Notes: generated from the sequence alone by a model not told the origin. 37,065 nucleotides of DNA from Neomegalonema sp. (GCA_022760435.1 JALEFY010000013.1:1-37065); one strand, 5' to 3'; counted from the stretch's first letter, positions 1 to 8,102 are shown. Numbers and translations are program-made.

Positions 1-100
1 GACACCGAGCCCGAAGGGCGAGGCAAGCGCGACCGCGCGCCGGGCGGTCAGCCCGCCCCATCGGAGCCGTGAGCGAAGCGAATTGGCGTGAGATAGATAA
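1..100. other. window edge, no gene assigned
   Basis: All three plus-strand frames close within about 90 bp or run into the tRNA. The frame from base 1 reads a short Glu/Pro/Gly/Arg-rich string ending at a TGA (70-72) that could be the tail of a gene starting before the window. Nothing is recognisable. Confidence 0.25.
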
Positions 101-176
<76 letters not shown>

Positions 177-205
177 GTCGCGTTCCAGGAACTGCGGAGA
201 TTGCT

Positions 206-234
206 GTTTAAGGATCCTGCGCGGCGGGTGCAAG
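206..234 (-). promoter_or_regulatory. candidate promoter of tRNA-Ala
   Basis: On the minus strand a -35-like TTGCAC (229-234) is separated by exactly 17 bp from a -10-like TTAAAC (206-211). A start about 7 nt further on would give a short leader before the mature tRNA 5' end at 176. The spacing is ideal but neither hexamer is perfect, so this is an inference. Confidence 0.4.
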
Positions 235-277
235 TGTTTTTGCGCTGGCCGTCAAGAAAAGCGTTCCTTCCCTGCGC

Positions 278-1564
278 TCACGCTCTTGCCGGATCGAGCA
301 GGATCACCCGCAGATCATTGACATTGGTTCCGGTATAGCCGGTGCAAAGCGCATCCCCGAGCTCTTTGAAAGCAGTGCCGGCATCATTGGCCGCCAGCAT
401 CGCCGTGATGTCCAGGCCGAGCGTGCGCGCGCGGGCCAGGGTGTCGGCAAAGACCATCGCCCCGGCCACGGGATGTCCTTCGGGATCCGGCGCGCCATCG
501 GCGCCATCGGTGTCCATTGCCAAGGCGCTGATCGAAGGATGCCCTTGCAAGCGTGCCGCCAGTGCCAGCGCGAATTCGCGATTCGGCCCGCCGCGCCCTG
601 GCCCGCGCAACGTCACCGTCAATTCACCGCCTGAGATCAACGCCACGCGGCCCGATTGGGCCCGCGCAGCAAGCGCACGCGCGATATCGGCTTGCTCCTG
701 AGCCACCACCCGCGCCTCACCCTCGACGGCTTCACCGAGGAGACGGACCTCATAGCCGAGATGCTCCGCCGCTTGCCCTGCCGCTCTGAGCATTTGCGAG
801 GGCGCGGCGATGATCTGGAATTGCGCATTCGCGAAAGCGGGATGATCCGCCGAGGGCGGCGGCGCGAGCTCCGGCAAGGTGGTTTGCGCCTGCTCCAGCA
901 GCCGCACGACATCAATCGCCGGATCAGGGTCGGGCACTGTCGGCCCGGAGGCGATGGCAGCGGGGTCATCTTTGGGGACATCCGAGATCGCGAGGGTCAG
1001 CACCCGCGCCGGAGCCAGCGCGATCGCGAGGCGCCCGCCCTTGATCGCCGAAGCGCGTCGGCGCAGCGTGTTCATGCTCCGAATATCCAGCCCGGAGGCG
1101 AGGAGCGCCCGGTTCAGCGCCTGCTTGTCGGCCAATGTCAGCCCTTTCGCAGGAACGCAAAGCAGCGAGGAGCCGCCGCCGGACAGCAGCACGAGAGCGA
1201 AATCCTGCGCGCCGAGCGAGGCAGCCTTCTCCAATACGGCCCTACCCGCCTGCTCGGAAACGGCATCTGGAACCGGATGCGATGCCTCGAAGATCTGCCA
1301 TCCTGGCAAGGAACAGCCCGCCGTGTCATTGCTCACCAGGATACCCTCAAGCGCACCGCCGCCGGGCGCCTCTTCTCCCCAGGCCCGACAGACCGCTTGC
1401 GCCATCGGCACCGCCGCCTTGCCGATGGCAAAGACCACGCAGCGACCCGACCGGGGGCGCTCTGGCAAATGACGCAGCACCGCTTGCGCCGGATCGGCAC
1501 TGGCAATGGCGCTCGCCGCGATCGAAAGCAGGGCGCGGGCCTGTTCGCAGGTATTTGGCAGCAA
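278..1564 (-). CDS. glycerate 2-kinase, MOFRL/TtuD-GckA family
   Basis: The 428-aa product is predicted to phosphorylate D-glycerate with ATP, giving 2-phosphoglycerate and feeding serine, glyoxylate or sugar-acid carbon into glycolysis in the cytosol. The N-terminal half (about 1-240) carries the DUF4147-type fold with the Gly/Ser loop LLSGGGSSLL and the MNTLRRRASAIKGGRLA segment, which is the family's substrate/nucleotide region. The C-terminal MOFRL domain (about 310-425) contains GGPNREFALALA, the acidic AMDTDGADG segment and the closing TGTNVNDLR. Length is normal for the family. The start fits the family N-terminus, and no competing start with a better ribosome site was seen. Hydroxypyruvate isomerase lies 7 kb away and belongs to the same metabolism. 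The other possible label is hydroxypyruvate reductase (an old misnomer, TtuD). Confidence 0.92.
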   Translation of the reverse strand: MLPNTCEQARALLSIAASAIASADPAQAVLRHLPERPRSGRCVVFAIGKAAVPMAQAVCRAWGEEAPGGGALEGILVSNDTAGCSLPGWQIFEASHPVPDAVSEQAGRAVLEKAASLGAQDFALVLLSGGGSSLLCVPAKGLTLADKQALNRALLASGLDIRSMNTLRRRASAIKGGRLAIALAPARVLTLAISDVPKDDPAAIASGPTVPDPDPAIDVVRLLEQAQTTLPELAPPPSADHPAFANAQFQIIAAPSQMLRAAGQAAEHLGYEVRLLGEAVEGEARVVAQEQADIARALAARAQSGRVALISGGELTVTLRGPGRGGPNREFALALAARLQGHPSISALAMDTDGADGAPDPEGHPVAGAMVFADTLARARTLGLDITAMLAANDAGTAFKELGDALCTGYTGTNVNDLRVILLDPARA

Positions 1565-1775
1565 TCCGGGCCCTCCCTATGTAACTTGTTCAAGGCGAAG
1601 CTAGCCCGATCCAGAGGATCACCCTTTGCCCACGCGGGCAAGATGATAGTGCCACAGCCGCGCCCGCGCGTGATGCACCCGAAGAGGAAAGATCGCCGCC
1701 GCAATGCTGCGTCAGCGTTCCAAAACGGCCACAAATTCGGTTAGGAGTACGGCCAGAACAATGCTGGAGATCGCC

Positions 1776-3011
1776 ATGAAGCGCCTGCCCCCTGTCGCAG
1801 CAATGAAGATGTCGACGCTGTTGCTCGTCGCTCCCGTTGCCATTGCCAGCGCACCTGCCTGGGCGGACACCCCGGCGATCGAGGCCGAGCAGGTCGATCC
1901 GCGCGCGGGTGATCCGGCCTATCAGCGCTCGCAGAAACTCTTTGGCATCCTGCGCGATATTCTCGACGAAGCGGCCCGCGAACGGCTCGACTCTCAGGTC
2001 GATCCAGACAGCCCGGTCGAGGATTTCTTCCTCCGGCAATTTGGCATGGACCAAGGTTCGCGGATCCGCGAATTGCTCGGTTCGGCCTTCGAGATGATGA
2101 CCGACACCCCGGTTACCGAGTTGCAAGGCGCGATTACCGATGCGCGTGAGCAGATTGCCCAGCTCAAGCGCCAGATCGCGGACCTGCGTGAGCGCCGCAT
2201 CTCCGCACCCGAGGACGCAGGTTGGGAGGGCTGGCTCGGGGTCAGTGAGGACCGCAAGCGTATCGATGAGGCGATCACCGAGCTCGAGGACCGGATCACC
2301 GGTCAGGAGCAACGCATCGCCAATACCAAGGAGCAGTTTGGCCAGGCGATGGCCGAGGCGGGCGCGCCACTGCCGCCCGAACAGATTGATCTTCTGCTCG
2401 ATAGCGTCACCGGCTCCGACCTTGTCGAACTTGCCGCTGCCTATGAGGCAGTGCGCGGGGTCTCCCAGCAACTACGCGATCTGATGGATAGCACCGGCGA
2501 AGACCTGACCTATGCGCGCCGCTATTACGGGATGCACACCGCGCTGATCGCGTTGCTCGCCGAGGCGCAGAACCATTTCATGCGTCAGGTTGAGCAGGAA
2601 TACTTGCCGAAATTGCAAGCAGTCGAGCGCGATCTCGCGCTGGCCGAGAAGCAGACCCAACGCCTGCTGCGCGATGAGCCGACCGATGCGCAGCGCAAGG
2701 CTCTCGATGCCAACCGCGAAAGCCAGAAGGTCGCCCGCGAAGCCTTGCGCTTTTATCGGGACTATCTGACCGCGCAGCGCGATATGGTCCGCGGCGCGCA
2801 TGCGAGCACCCTCAAGGAATTGCGGGTCGCCGATAACACCTTGCGCACGGTCGATGCGAGTTTTCAGCTCAAACAGCTCATGGAGAGCACCGCCATGAGC
2901 TTCGAAGCGCTGCAATCGCTCGAAAGCCCGGGGTTTGAGCGGGTCTTTCGCAATGAGGATCTGCGCCGCGAATTCAAGGAACTGACCGAGAAGCTTGGCC
3001 CGACCTCCTAA
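1776..3011 (+). CDS. exported coiled-coil protein of unknown function
   Basis: I do not recognise the family. The preferred ATG at 1776 has GGAG 6-7 nt upstream and opens a classical Sec signal peptide: a basic MKR start, a hydrophobic stretch MSTLLLVAPVAIASAPAWA and an AWA cleavage site before DTPA. Two earlier in-frame ATGs (1704, 1761) only lengthen the n-region. The mature protein (about 380 aa) is rich in Glu, Gln, Arg and Leu. Heptad-like helices are conspicuous around the residues reading ITDAREQIAQLKRQIADLRE and again in the last third (AVERDLALAEKQTQRLLRDE). No membrane segment follows the signal peptide, so it is probably periplasmic. It is monocistronic and convergent with the GNAT gene 18 bp downstream. 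Confidence 0.8.
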   Translation: MKRLPPVAAMKMSTLLLVAPVAIASAPAWADTPAIEAEQVDPRAGDPAYQRSQKLFGILRDILDEAARERLDSQVDPDSPVEDFFLRQFGMDQGSRIRELLGSAFEMMTDTPVTELQGAITDAREQIAQLKRQIADLRERRISAPEDAGWEGWLGVSEDRKRIDEAITELEDRITGQEQRIANTKEQFGQAMAEAGAPLPPEQIDLLLDSVTGSDLVELAAAYEAVRGVSQQLRDLMDSTGEDLTYARRYYGMHTALIALLAEAQNHFMRQVEQEYLPKLQAVERDLALAEKQTQRLLRDEPTDAQRKALDANRESQKVAREALRFYRDYLTAQRDMVRGAHASTLKELRVADNTLRTVDASFQLKQLMESTAMSFEALQSLESPGFERVFRNEDLRREFKELTEKLGPTS

Positions 3012-3029
3012 AGGCGGCCTGCGGCGCCC

Positions 3030-3569
3030 CTATCGCGCTCTTGTCTCTCTGCGCACGGGTACAAAACCGGCGCGCTGATAGAGCGGCAAAGCCTTGGGAT
3101 GGTCATCGGTACAAGTATGCACGGTCAGGCGCTGGGTCGCGGGGCTCCGCGTGGGTGCCCATGCCTCGCGCAGGGCCTCATCGAGCAGCCAGGGGCCGAG
3201 GCCATGGCCAATCGCTTCGGGCATCAGACCGAAGAACGTCAACTCACAGGCCGACGGATCTCGAAAATCGAGCTGAAAGAACCCCGCCGGCGCGCCGCCA
3301 CGATAGAGCACGAAGAGCTCGACTTTCGGATCACAGACAAAGGCGCGCAACTGCTCGGGCGCAAGCGCCAGCATATCTGTCCAGTTATAATCTGCCCCCA
3401 CCGTCTGATAGAGATAGAGGAAGAGATGGACGCTCGGCGCCTCCACACGCATCAAGGCAATCGGGGCACCGAGGGGAGGCGGATGGAAGGGCCGTGTCGG
3501 CGCTACCTCCATGGCAAGATGGGTGATGACACAGGCAGGCGCCTCGCCACCCTGCTTCATGCCGCTCAT
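3030..3569 (-). CDS. GNAT-family N-acetyltransferase
   Basis: The 179-aa protein has the GNAT layout: beta strands VELFVLYRGGAPAGFFQLDF, then the acetyl-CoA pyrophosphate loop AIGHGLGPWLLDEAL (the Q/R-x-x-G-x-G/A motif), and a late strand with YQRAGFVPV typical of the fold's C-terminus. The substrate cannot be read from sequence. The start was placed at 3569 because its ATG overlaps the TGA stop of the sulfurtransferase gene (ATGA, 3566-3569), a standard translational-coupling junction. A longer reading frame to 3605 exists but lies inside sseA. Coupling suggests the two proteins are made together, although no functional link is known to me. Confidence 0.88.
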   Translation of the reverse strand: MSGMKQGGEAPACVITHLAMEVAPTRPFHPPPLGAPIALMRVEAPSVHLFLYLYQTVGADYNWTDMLALAPEQLRAFVCDPKVELFVLYRGGAPAGFFQLDFRDPSACELTFFGLMPEAIGHGLGPWLLDEALREAWAPTRSPATQRLTVHTCTDDHPKALPLYQRAGFVPVRRETRAR

Positions 3570-4417
3570 GCGGTCTCGACCGGCAGCATCGGGCTCGCGC
3601 CCCACTCGGCCCAGGACCCGTCATAGAGCGCATGGGCCCGATGGCCGATCCGCTCAAGGGCGAGGTTCAGGATCGCCGCCGTCACGCCAGAGCCGCAAGT
3701 GGTGATGATCGGACGCGCCAGATCGACCCCCGCTTCGGAAAAGCGCTGCTTGATCACTTCATCGGCGACCATGCTGCCCTCATCGTTCAGCAGCGAACGA
3801 TAATGGACATTGAGAGAGCCCGGCATGTGTCCGGAGCGCACGCCCTCGCGCGGCTCGGCCTCGAGCCCCTTGAAGCGCTCGGCGCTGCGGGCATCGACGA
3901 TTTGGGCCGACCCGGTCTTCAGGGCCTCGGAAACTTCGGTGACATCGCGGATCAGCATGGTCTGGATACGCGGCGTGAAATGGCGCTCGCGCGGTGGGGG
4001 CGGCAAATCCTCGATCTCAAGCCCTGCGGCGCGCCAGGCGGCGAAGCCACCATCGAGCACCGATACATCGCGATGCCCGAAATAGCGGAACATCCACCAG
4101 ACCCGCGCCGCGGAATAGATGCCCGCGCCATCATAGACGATGATCCGGTGCCCATCACCAACACCGAGCCGACGCACCCGCGAGACGAACTTGGCCATCG
4201 GCGGCACCATATGCGGCAGGCTTGAGCGCTCATCACAGATATCATCGATATCGAAATAGACCGCCCCGGGAATATGCGCCGCGGCGTATTCGGCCTTCGG
4301 ATCTCGCTGCTCGCTCGGCAGGTACCAGGAAGCATCGACGATGCGCACATCCGGCGCGGCGAGATGGTCGGCGAGCCATTTGACGGAGACGAGCGTGGCG
4401 CTGTCGCTGGCGGACAT
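3566..4417 (-). CDS. sseA: 3-mercaptopyruvate sulfurtransferase
   Basis: The 283-aa protein has two tandem rhodanese domains. The N-terminal, non-catalytic one contains YAAAHIPGAVYFDIDDI. The C-terminal one ends in the active-site loop TTCGSGVTAA with the nucleophile near Cys241. CGSGVTA is the signature of mercaptopyruvate sulfurtransferase, whereas rhodanese (thiosulfate) enzymes usually carry CRKGVTA. It transfers sulfur from 3-mercaptopyruvate to thiols or cyanide in cysteine catabolism. The start at 4417 (MSASDS) has AGAGG about 5 nt upstream. The ten extra residues from 4447 lack a ribosome site. The last codons overlap the GNAT gene by ATGA. Confidence 0.95.
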   Translation of the reverse strand: MSASDSATLVSVKWLADHLAAPDVRIVDASWYLPSEQRDPKAEYAAAHIPGAVYFDIDDICDERSSLPHMVPPMAKFVSRVRRLGVGDGHRIIVYDGAGIYSAARVWWMFRYFGHRDVSVLDGGFAAWRAAGLEIEDLPPPPRERHFTPRIQTMLIRDVTEVSEALKTGSAQIVDARSAERFKGLEAEPREGVRSGHMPGSLNVHYRSLLNDEGSMVADEVIKQRFSEAGVDLARPIITTCGSGVTAAILNLALERIGHRAHALYDGSWAEWGASPMLPVETA

Positions 4418-4662
4418 TGAAACCTCTTGAGAAATCGCGGCAAACATTGGGGCCTGTTGACCCTATTCGTAACGTCTGCAGCGCGCCGCGCAACGGTCGA
4501 TTCGTAGCGCCCAGTGCCCGAAGGTCAATTTGCAAGAAGCGTAAAGGCGTCTACGCAGCAAAATACCGGAAATTGCGGTTCAAGCCGCTCGTTCCTTTCA
4601 AGAATACCCGGCAGCACCCGGCGAATACTCGATGCTGGAGGCTGCCAAGACTTGACGCGGCG

Positions 4663-5064
4663 TCACTTTTTGACCTTGCCGGCCTCGTGCATATCCCGAA
4701 GCTCGAGCTCCAGGGCCGCACCCTGCGCGTCGAAATCGCCTCCGTAATCCCAAAATGGTTGGAGCGATTCCTCGAAGAGCGCGATATCCACGGTCTCGCC
4801 ATCGCTGGGATCATGGCCGGGATACAGATCACACAGCGCGAAGCGCAGCTCATAGAGCGGCATCGATTCGCCCGTGCTCGGTGACGGGAAATGCCCGGCA
4901 ATCCTGGCGACAACGCCGGTTTTGCCAAGGCAGGCGCGCTGTTCCGGCGTTGCATCCGCCGGAAGGACATCGCGCACCCGCACGCGCCGCCCGCAGGAGA
5001 AGCGGGGCTTGGGCGCCAGCGGGTCCCAATCTGCCGGATTGAAATTCGGGGGCGGTTCCACCAT
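4663..5064 (-). CDS. stand-alone SH3-like protein related to nitrile hydratase beta subunit
   Basis: The 133-aa protein resembles the C-terminal SH3-like barrel of nitrile hydratase beta (and thiocyanate hydrolase). It has a basic RRVRVRDV strand, the CLGKTGVVARIAGHF turn, a PLYELRFALCDLYPG strand and the VDIALFEESLQPFWDY end. The N-terminal helical half of a true beta subunit is missing and there is no alpha subunit nearby, so it is unlikely to form a nitrile hydratase. The start at 5064 (MVEPPP) is chosen because GGAGGA lies 7 nt upstream; ATG 5070 is too close to that site. It may be an accessory or activator protein, or an unrelated use of the fold. It sits after the infC terminator, so it is probably transcribed separately. 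Confidence 0.75.
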   Translation of the reverse strand: MVEPPPNFNPADWDPLAPKPRFSCGRRVRVRDVLPADATPEQRACLGKTGVVARIAGHFPSPSTGESMPLYELRFALCDLYPGHDPSDGETVDIALFEESLQPFWDYGGDFDAQGAALELELRDMHEAGKVKK

Positions 5065-5091
5065 CCACATTCCTCCCTCACACAGGCGCGA

Positions 5092-5135
5092 AAAGAAAAA
5101 GCGCGGCAACGACCGGCGAGCCGGCGCATCCGCGC
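5092..5135 (-). terminator. rho-independent terminator downstream of infC
   Basis: On the minus strand GCGCGG (5135-5130) pairs with CCGCGC (5106-5101). An inner CCGG/CCGG pair sits between them, and TTTTTCTTTT follows directly. It lies 56 nt past the infC stop and upstream of the SH3-like gene, so it should separate the two transcripts. Confidence 0.8.
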
Positions 5136-5190
5136 TATGAATTTGTGCGCGCAGATCAGGTGCGCGATCAAGGTAGAATTGGCGTGCGGC

Positions 5191-5736
5191 CTAGTTCTTC
5201 AGCGGACCAACGACCATGATCATCTGGCGCCCCTCGATCTTAGGCATCGACTCGACGCGGCCGAGATCCTCGACATCGCCTTTCACCCGCTCAAGCAACT
5301 CACGCCCCAACGAAGTATGTGCCATCTCACGACCACGAAAGCGCAAGGTCACCTTCACCTTGTCGCCATCCTCCAGAAACCGACGCACATTCTTGAGTTT
5401 GACGTCATAGTCATGCGTGTCGATATTTGGTCGGAGCTTGACTTCCTTGACCTCGGTGATCTTTTGCTTCTTCTTGGCTTCGGCGGCTTTCTTTTGCTGT
5501 TCGTATTTGAACTTGCCGAAATCCATGATTTTGCAAACGGGCGGGTTTGCGCCGGGCGAGATTTCAACCAGATCGAGGCCAACTTCGGCGGCCATATCCA
5601 TGGCGTCACGCGGATCTACGATCCCGCGATTTTCGCCCTCATGATCGATCAGTCGAATTTCGGGCACGCGGATCATGCGATTGATCCGAGGGCCGGTCTC
5701 ACGCTGCGGCGGCGCGTTATGTGGTCTGCGGGCTAT
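5191..5736 (-). CDS. infC: translation initiation factor IF-3, apparent AUA start
   Basis: The protein (about 181 aa) is IF-3, which binds the 30S subunit and proofreads the initiator tRNA and start codon. The N-terminal domain contains [17 protein letters not shown] and [20 protein letters not shown]. The linker is Lys-rich ([15 protein letters not shown]). The C-terminal domain has [18 protein letters not shown] and ends in [10 protein letters not shown]. There is no ATG or GTG at the family N-terminus. A TTG at 5742 abuts the Shine-Dalgarno AAGGAG (5748-5743) with zero spacing, whereas ATA at 5736-5734 follows it by 6 nt and gives the expected [13 protein letters not shown]-type start. Rare AUU/AUC/AUA starts are the known basis of IF-3 autoregulation. 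rpmI and rplT are not adjacent. Confidence 0.96.
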   Translation of the reverse strand: MARRPHNAPPQRETGPRINRMIRVPEIRLIDHEGENRGIVDPRDAMDMAAEVGLDLVEISPGANPPVCKIMDFGKFKYEQQKKAAEAKKKQKITEVKEVKLRPNIDTHDYDVKLKNVRRFLEDGDKVKVTLRFRGREMAHTSLGRELLERVKGDVEDLGRVESMPKIEGRQMIMVVGPLKN

Positions 5737-5742
5737 GGCCAA

Positions 5743-5748
5743 CTCCTT
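5743..5748 (-). promoter_or_regulatory. strong Shine-Dalgarno that selects the AUA start of infC
   Basis: AAGGAG (minus strand, 5748-5743) touches the TTG codon and leaves 6 nt before the ATA at 5736, the optimal spacing. The strength and position favour the ATA as the real start codon. Confidence 0.7.
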
Positions 5749-5894
5749 GGTTGCGCCTCCGTCTCGAGGCTGGGAAGTTCTGATTTTTCAATAGGGGTGC
5801 GATCCGATCGTCTCTCAGCGATCAGTCGACATCATGAATGTACCGCGAACCGCCAATTTCGCAAGATCAAACGTCGCGTCAAAATATGGACTTA

Positions 5895-6827
5895 CTAAAA
5901 ATATGTCCCGCTCAAAGTAATCGCACGCCCTCCGGTCCCCAGCTTGAAGCGCGCCAGACCCGGTGAAGTCTCGGTATCGACACCGCCCAGATCGAGGCTT
6001 CGGATACCGGCCTGCTGCAAATGTGACGCCGCGTGCCAGAGCAACGCGTTATGGGCACCAAAGCGGCGCCCGGCATCATCGGACCATCCGATCTGGTAGG
6101 TGGCGCCGCGCCCATGACACAAGAACAGCATCGCGGCACAAATATCCGAGCCCGAGCGGGCTTCAAACAACCGGACGGAGCGCTTGGCGGCGCTCGCCAG
6201 ATCGAATGCCTCCGTGATACCGATCGGGTGGGCCGCATAGCCGCGCCGCTTGCGCTGCTCCTGCTCGCGATCGAGCAGCCAGCGATAGGAAGCGGGCCTG
6301 GGCGGCGCTTCGGTGATCCGCAGCGGCGATTGCTCGGCCCTAACCAGACGGTTGCGCCATTTCTGATGCATCGCACCGCGCAAATCGCTCAGCGAGCGGC
6401 TCAGATCCAGACTGACCGTGCTGTAACCGGTCATCACCCGCCGCAACCCCGCCGACACGATACCGTCGGGGCCATCGCCATCATTCGGGGTAAAGAACAA
6501 CGCGCGCACCCGCCGCAAAGGAGCCTCGCGCCGCAATTGAAGATAGATCTGTGAGCGCTCGGCCTCGCTCAGCGGGGCCACCCAGACCGGCCCGCGCGTG
6601 CATAGCGCCCAATGGGCCAACCCGGCCACATCGCGCAACGTAAACTGCGCGAGCGCCAGGATCTGCGGCCCCCGGCGCACTTCTGCGCGCAGCAGACCGG
6701 CGCCATGACGCGCCATCGCCTCGCCAAACGCCCAATCTTGCTGAAGGGCGGCATCTGTGAGCTTGAGCACCCGATCCCAACGGGCGCGGGGCGTCTCGTT
6801 CCAGCGGATGGAAATCGCATAGGTCAT
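5895..6827 (-). CDS. FemAB-like/GNAT-fold acyltransferase
   Basis: The 310-aa protein has the double-GNAT arrangement of the FemAB family (peptidoglycan interpeptide bridge aminoacyltransferases and related aminoacyl/peptidyl transferases). The segment reading SLDLSRSLSDLRGAMHQKWR followed by NRLVRAE matches the family's characteristic linker. The later part reads CAAMLFLCHGRGATYQIGWS and ends with LDLGGVDTETSPGLARFKLG, close to the FemAB 'D.GG....G...FK.GF' end. In Gram-negative alphaproteobacteria such proteins have no interpeptide bridge to make, so the substrate is open (exopolysaccharide or amino-acid acylation are possibilities). The start ATG at 6827 lacks a clear Shine-Dalgarno. It is divergent from the small membrane protein gene. 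Confidence 0.82.
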   Translation of the reverse strand: MTYAISIRWNETPRARWDRVLKLTDAALQQDWAFGEAMARHGAGLLRAEVRRGPQILALAQFTLRDVAGLAHWALCTRGPVWVAPLSEAERSQIYLQLRREAPLRRVRALFFTPNDGDGPDGIVSAGLRRVMTGYSTVSLDLSRSLSDLRGAMHQKWRNRLVRAEQSPLRITEAPPRPASYRWLLDREQEQRKRRGYAAHPIGITEAFDLASAAKRSVRLFEARSGSDICAAMLFLCHGRGATYQIGWSDDAGRRFGAHNALLWHAASHLQQAGIRSLDLGGVDTETSPGLARFKLGTGGRAITLSGTYF

Positions 6828-6852
6828 GCAACCATTGGTTAAGTACTTCCCG

Positions 6853-6867
6853 TTAAGAACCGGTTAT
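6853..6867. promoter_or_regulatory. near-CtrA box TTAA-N7-TTAT
   Basis: TTAA (6853-6856), seven bases and TTAT (6864-6867) differ by one base from the CtrA full site TTAA-N7-TTAA known in Caulobacter. It lies in the 70-bp divergent region between the FemAB-like gene and the 64-aa membrane protein gene. Single near-matches occur by chance, so confidence is low. Confidence 0.3.
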
Positions 6868-6897
6868 CGACCCGTCCCCATTGTTAAGGATCCACGC

Positions 6898-7092
6898 ATG
6901 CGCCGCCGCATCGAGACCGTTCACGGCCATCAGATCCCAAGCCCGCGCCTGACCGCGCAGGGGTTAAAGCTTGCGCTGTGGTATCTCGCCCTGCCGACCC
7001 TTGGCCTGCTGCTGCTCTTCGATATCCTGGTCTGGATAATTGGGCTGCTCGCCTTTGATCGCTGCGTCGCGGTCTGGTGTTTTTTCTACTGA
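6898..7092 (+). CDS. small membrane protein (64 aa), unknown function
   Basis: ATG 6898 is preceded by TAAGGA with 7 nt spacing, a good ribosome site; the upstream in-frame ATG at 6826 has none. The product has a basic N-terminus (MRRRIETVHGHQ) and about 35 hydrophobic residues (from ALWYLALPTLGLLLLFDILV onward). These could form one long or two short membrane segments in a hairpin, followed by a Cys-rich end (FDRCVAVWCFFY). I do not recognise the family. The downstream FAH gene is 142 bp away on the same strand. Confidence 0.7.
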   Translation: MRRRIETVHGHQIPSPRLTAQGLKLALWYLALPTLGLLLLFDILVWIIGLLAFDRCVAVWCFFY

Positions 7093-7234
7093 ACACCGGC
7101 CCAAAGACGGCCCTGTTCCCAAGCGCCATCGGACATGATCTCGCCGCTTTAGAAGCCAATGCACGAGCGCAGAGTGTGACGCGCCAGCGGCCTCGCTCGC
7201 GTGCTTTGCCGAATGTTCGATCAAGGAAGAACCG

Positions 7235-8086
7235 ATGAAACTGCTGCGCTATGGCCCGCCCGGCCTCGAGAAACCGGCCATGCTCTGCTCGCAAGGCAAG
7301 CTGCGCGATATCTCGCATGTCCTCACGGATCTGGGCGGGGAAACCGTCTCGCTGCGCAGCCTTGATACGCTGCGCGCGCTTGATCCCGACAAGCTGCCGG
7401 AGGTCCCCGGCGAGCCGCGCATCGGGGCGCCTCTCATTGATGCGCCGAACTTCTACTGCATCGGACAAAATTACGCCGCCCATGCTGCGGAAACCGGCGC
7501 TCTGCCGCCGAGTGAACCGGTGGTGTTTTCCAAGGCAACTTCGTCGATCGCCGGGCCTTTCGATCCGATCATGTTGCCGATGAACAGCACGCACAGTGAT
7601 TGGGAAGTCGAGCTGGGCGTGGTGATCGGCGCAAGATGCCTGCATGTGAGCGAGGAGCGCGCCCTCGACTACGTCTCTGCCTATTGCGTGATCAATGACC
7701 TGTCCGAGCGGCATTGGCAAAAGGAGCGCGGCGGGCAGTGGATCAAGGGCAAATCGGCGCCGGGCTTTGGCAGGATCGGCCCGCTTCTGGTGAGCGCGGA
7801 TGAAGTCCCGGACCCGCAAGCCCTGCGCCTGTGGCTGGAGCTCAATGGCGAGCGTGTTCAGGACAGCACAACGGCGGACATGATCTTTGGCGTCGCGCAT
7901 ATCATCGCCTATATGAGCGCGCTTTTTGAGCTTCGCCCGGGCGATATCATCGCCACCGGCACCCCATCAGGCGTCGGCATGGGCTTTAACCCGCCGCGCT
8001 ACCTGAAATCGGGAGATCGCCTGAAATTGAGCGTCGAAGGGCTCGGAATGCAACAGAATGAGGTTATCGCTTTCGTAAATGTGTGA
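7235..8086 (+). CDS. fumarylacetoacetate hydrolase (FAH) family protein
   Basis: The 283-aa protein has the FAH fold with a short N-terminal domain and the C-terminal catalytic barrel. The entry to the barrel reads FYCIGQNYAAHAAETGA, the metal-binding acidic strand is SDWEVELGVVIGARC, and GKSAPGFGRIGP and ATGTPSGVGMGF are the other family markers. Members hydrolyse C-C bonds in 2,4-dioxo acids, or act on ureidoglycolate, 2-keto-3-deoxy-fuconate derivatives or oxaloacetate (decarboxylation), so the substrate cannot be called. AAGGAAG sits just upstream of the ATG. It is followed on the same strand by hydroxypyruvate isomerase after 98 bp of regulatory-looking sequence. A sugar-acid catabolic role is an inference from that neighbour. 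Confidence 0.92.
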   Translation: MKLLRYGPPGLEKPAMLCSQGKLRDISHVLTDLGGETVSLRSLDTLRALDPDKLPEVPGEPRIGAPLIDAPNFYCIGQNYAAHAAETGALPPSEPVVFSKATSSIAGPFDPIMLPMNSTHSDWEVELGVVIGARCLHVSEERALDYVSAYCVINDLSERHWQKERGGQWIKGKSAPGFGRIGPLLVSADEVPDPQALRLWLELNGERVQDSTTADMIFGVAHIIAYMSALFELRPGDIIATGTPSGVGMGFNPPRYLKSGDRLKLSVEGLGMQQNEVIAFVNV

Positions 8087-8102
8087 TTAAGCGCTCCAGT
8101 TT

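Noticed and set aside
656-1744. 362-codon plus-strand frame opposite glycerate kinase
   Set aside because: Antisense to a complete, motif-rich enzyme; Arg-rich shadow.
5740-5742. TTG as the infC start codon
   Set aside because: It touches the Shine-Dalgarno with no spacer, so it is unlikely to be used; the ATA 6 nt away fits better.
6839-6856. TTAA...TTAA pair upstream of the small membrane protein
   Set aside because: The half-sites are 10 bp apart instead of 7; only the TTAA-N7-TTAT pair beside it fits CtrA spacing.
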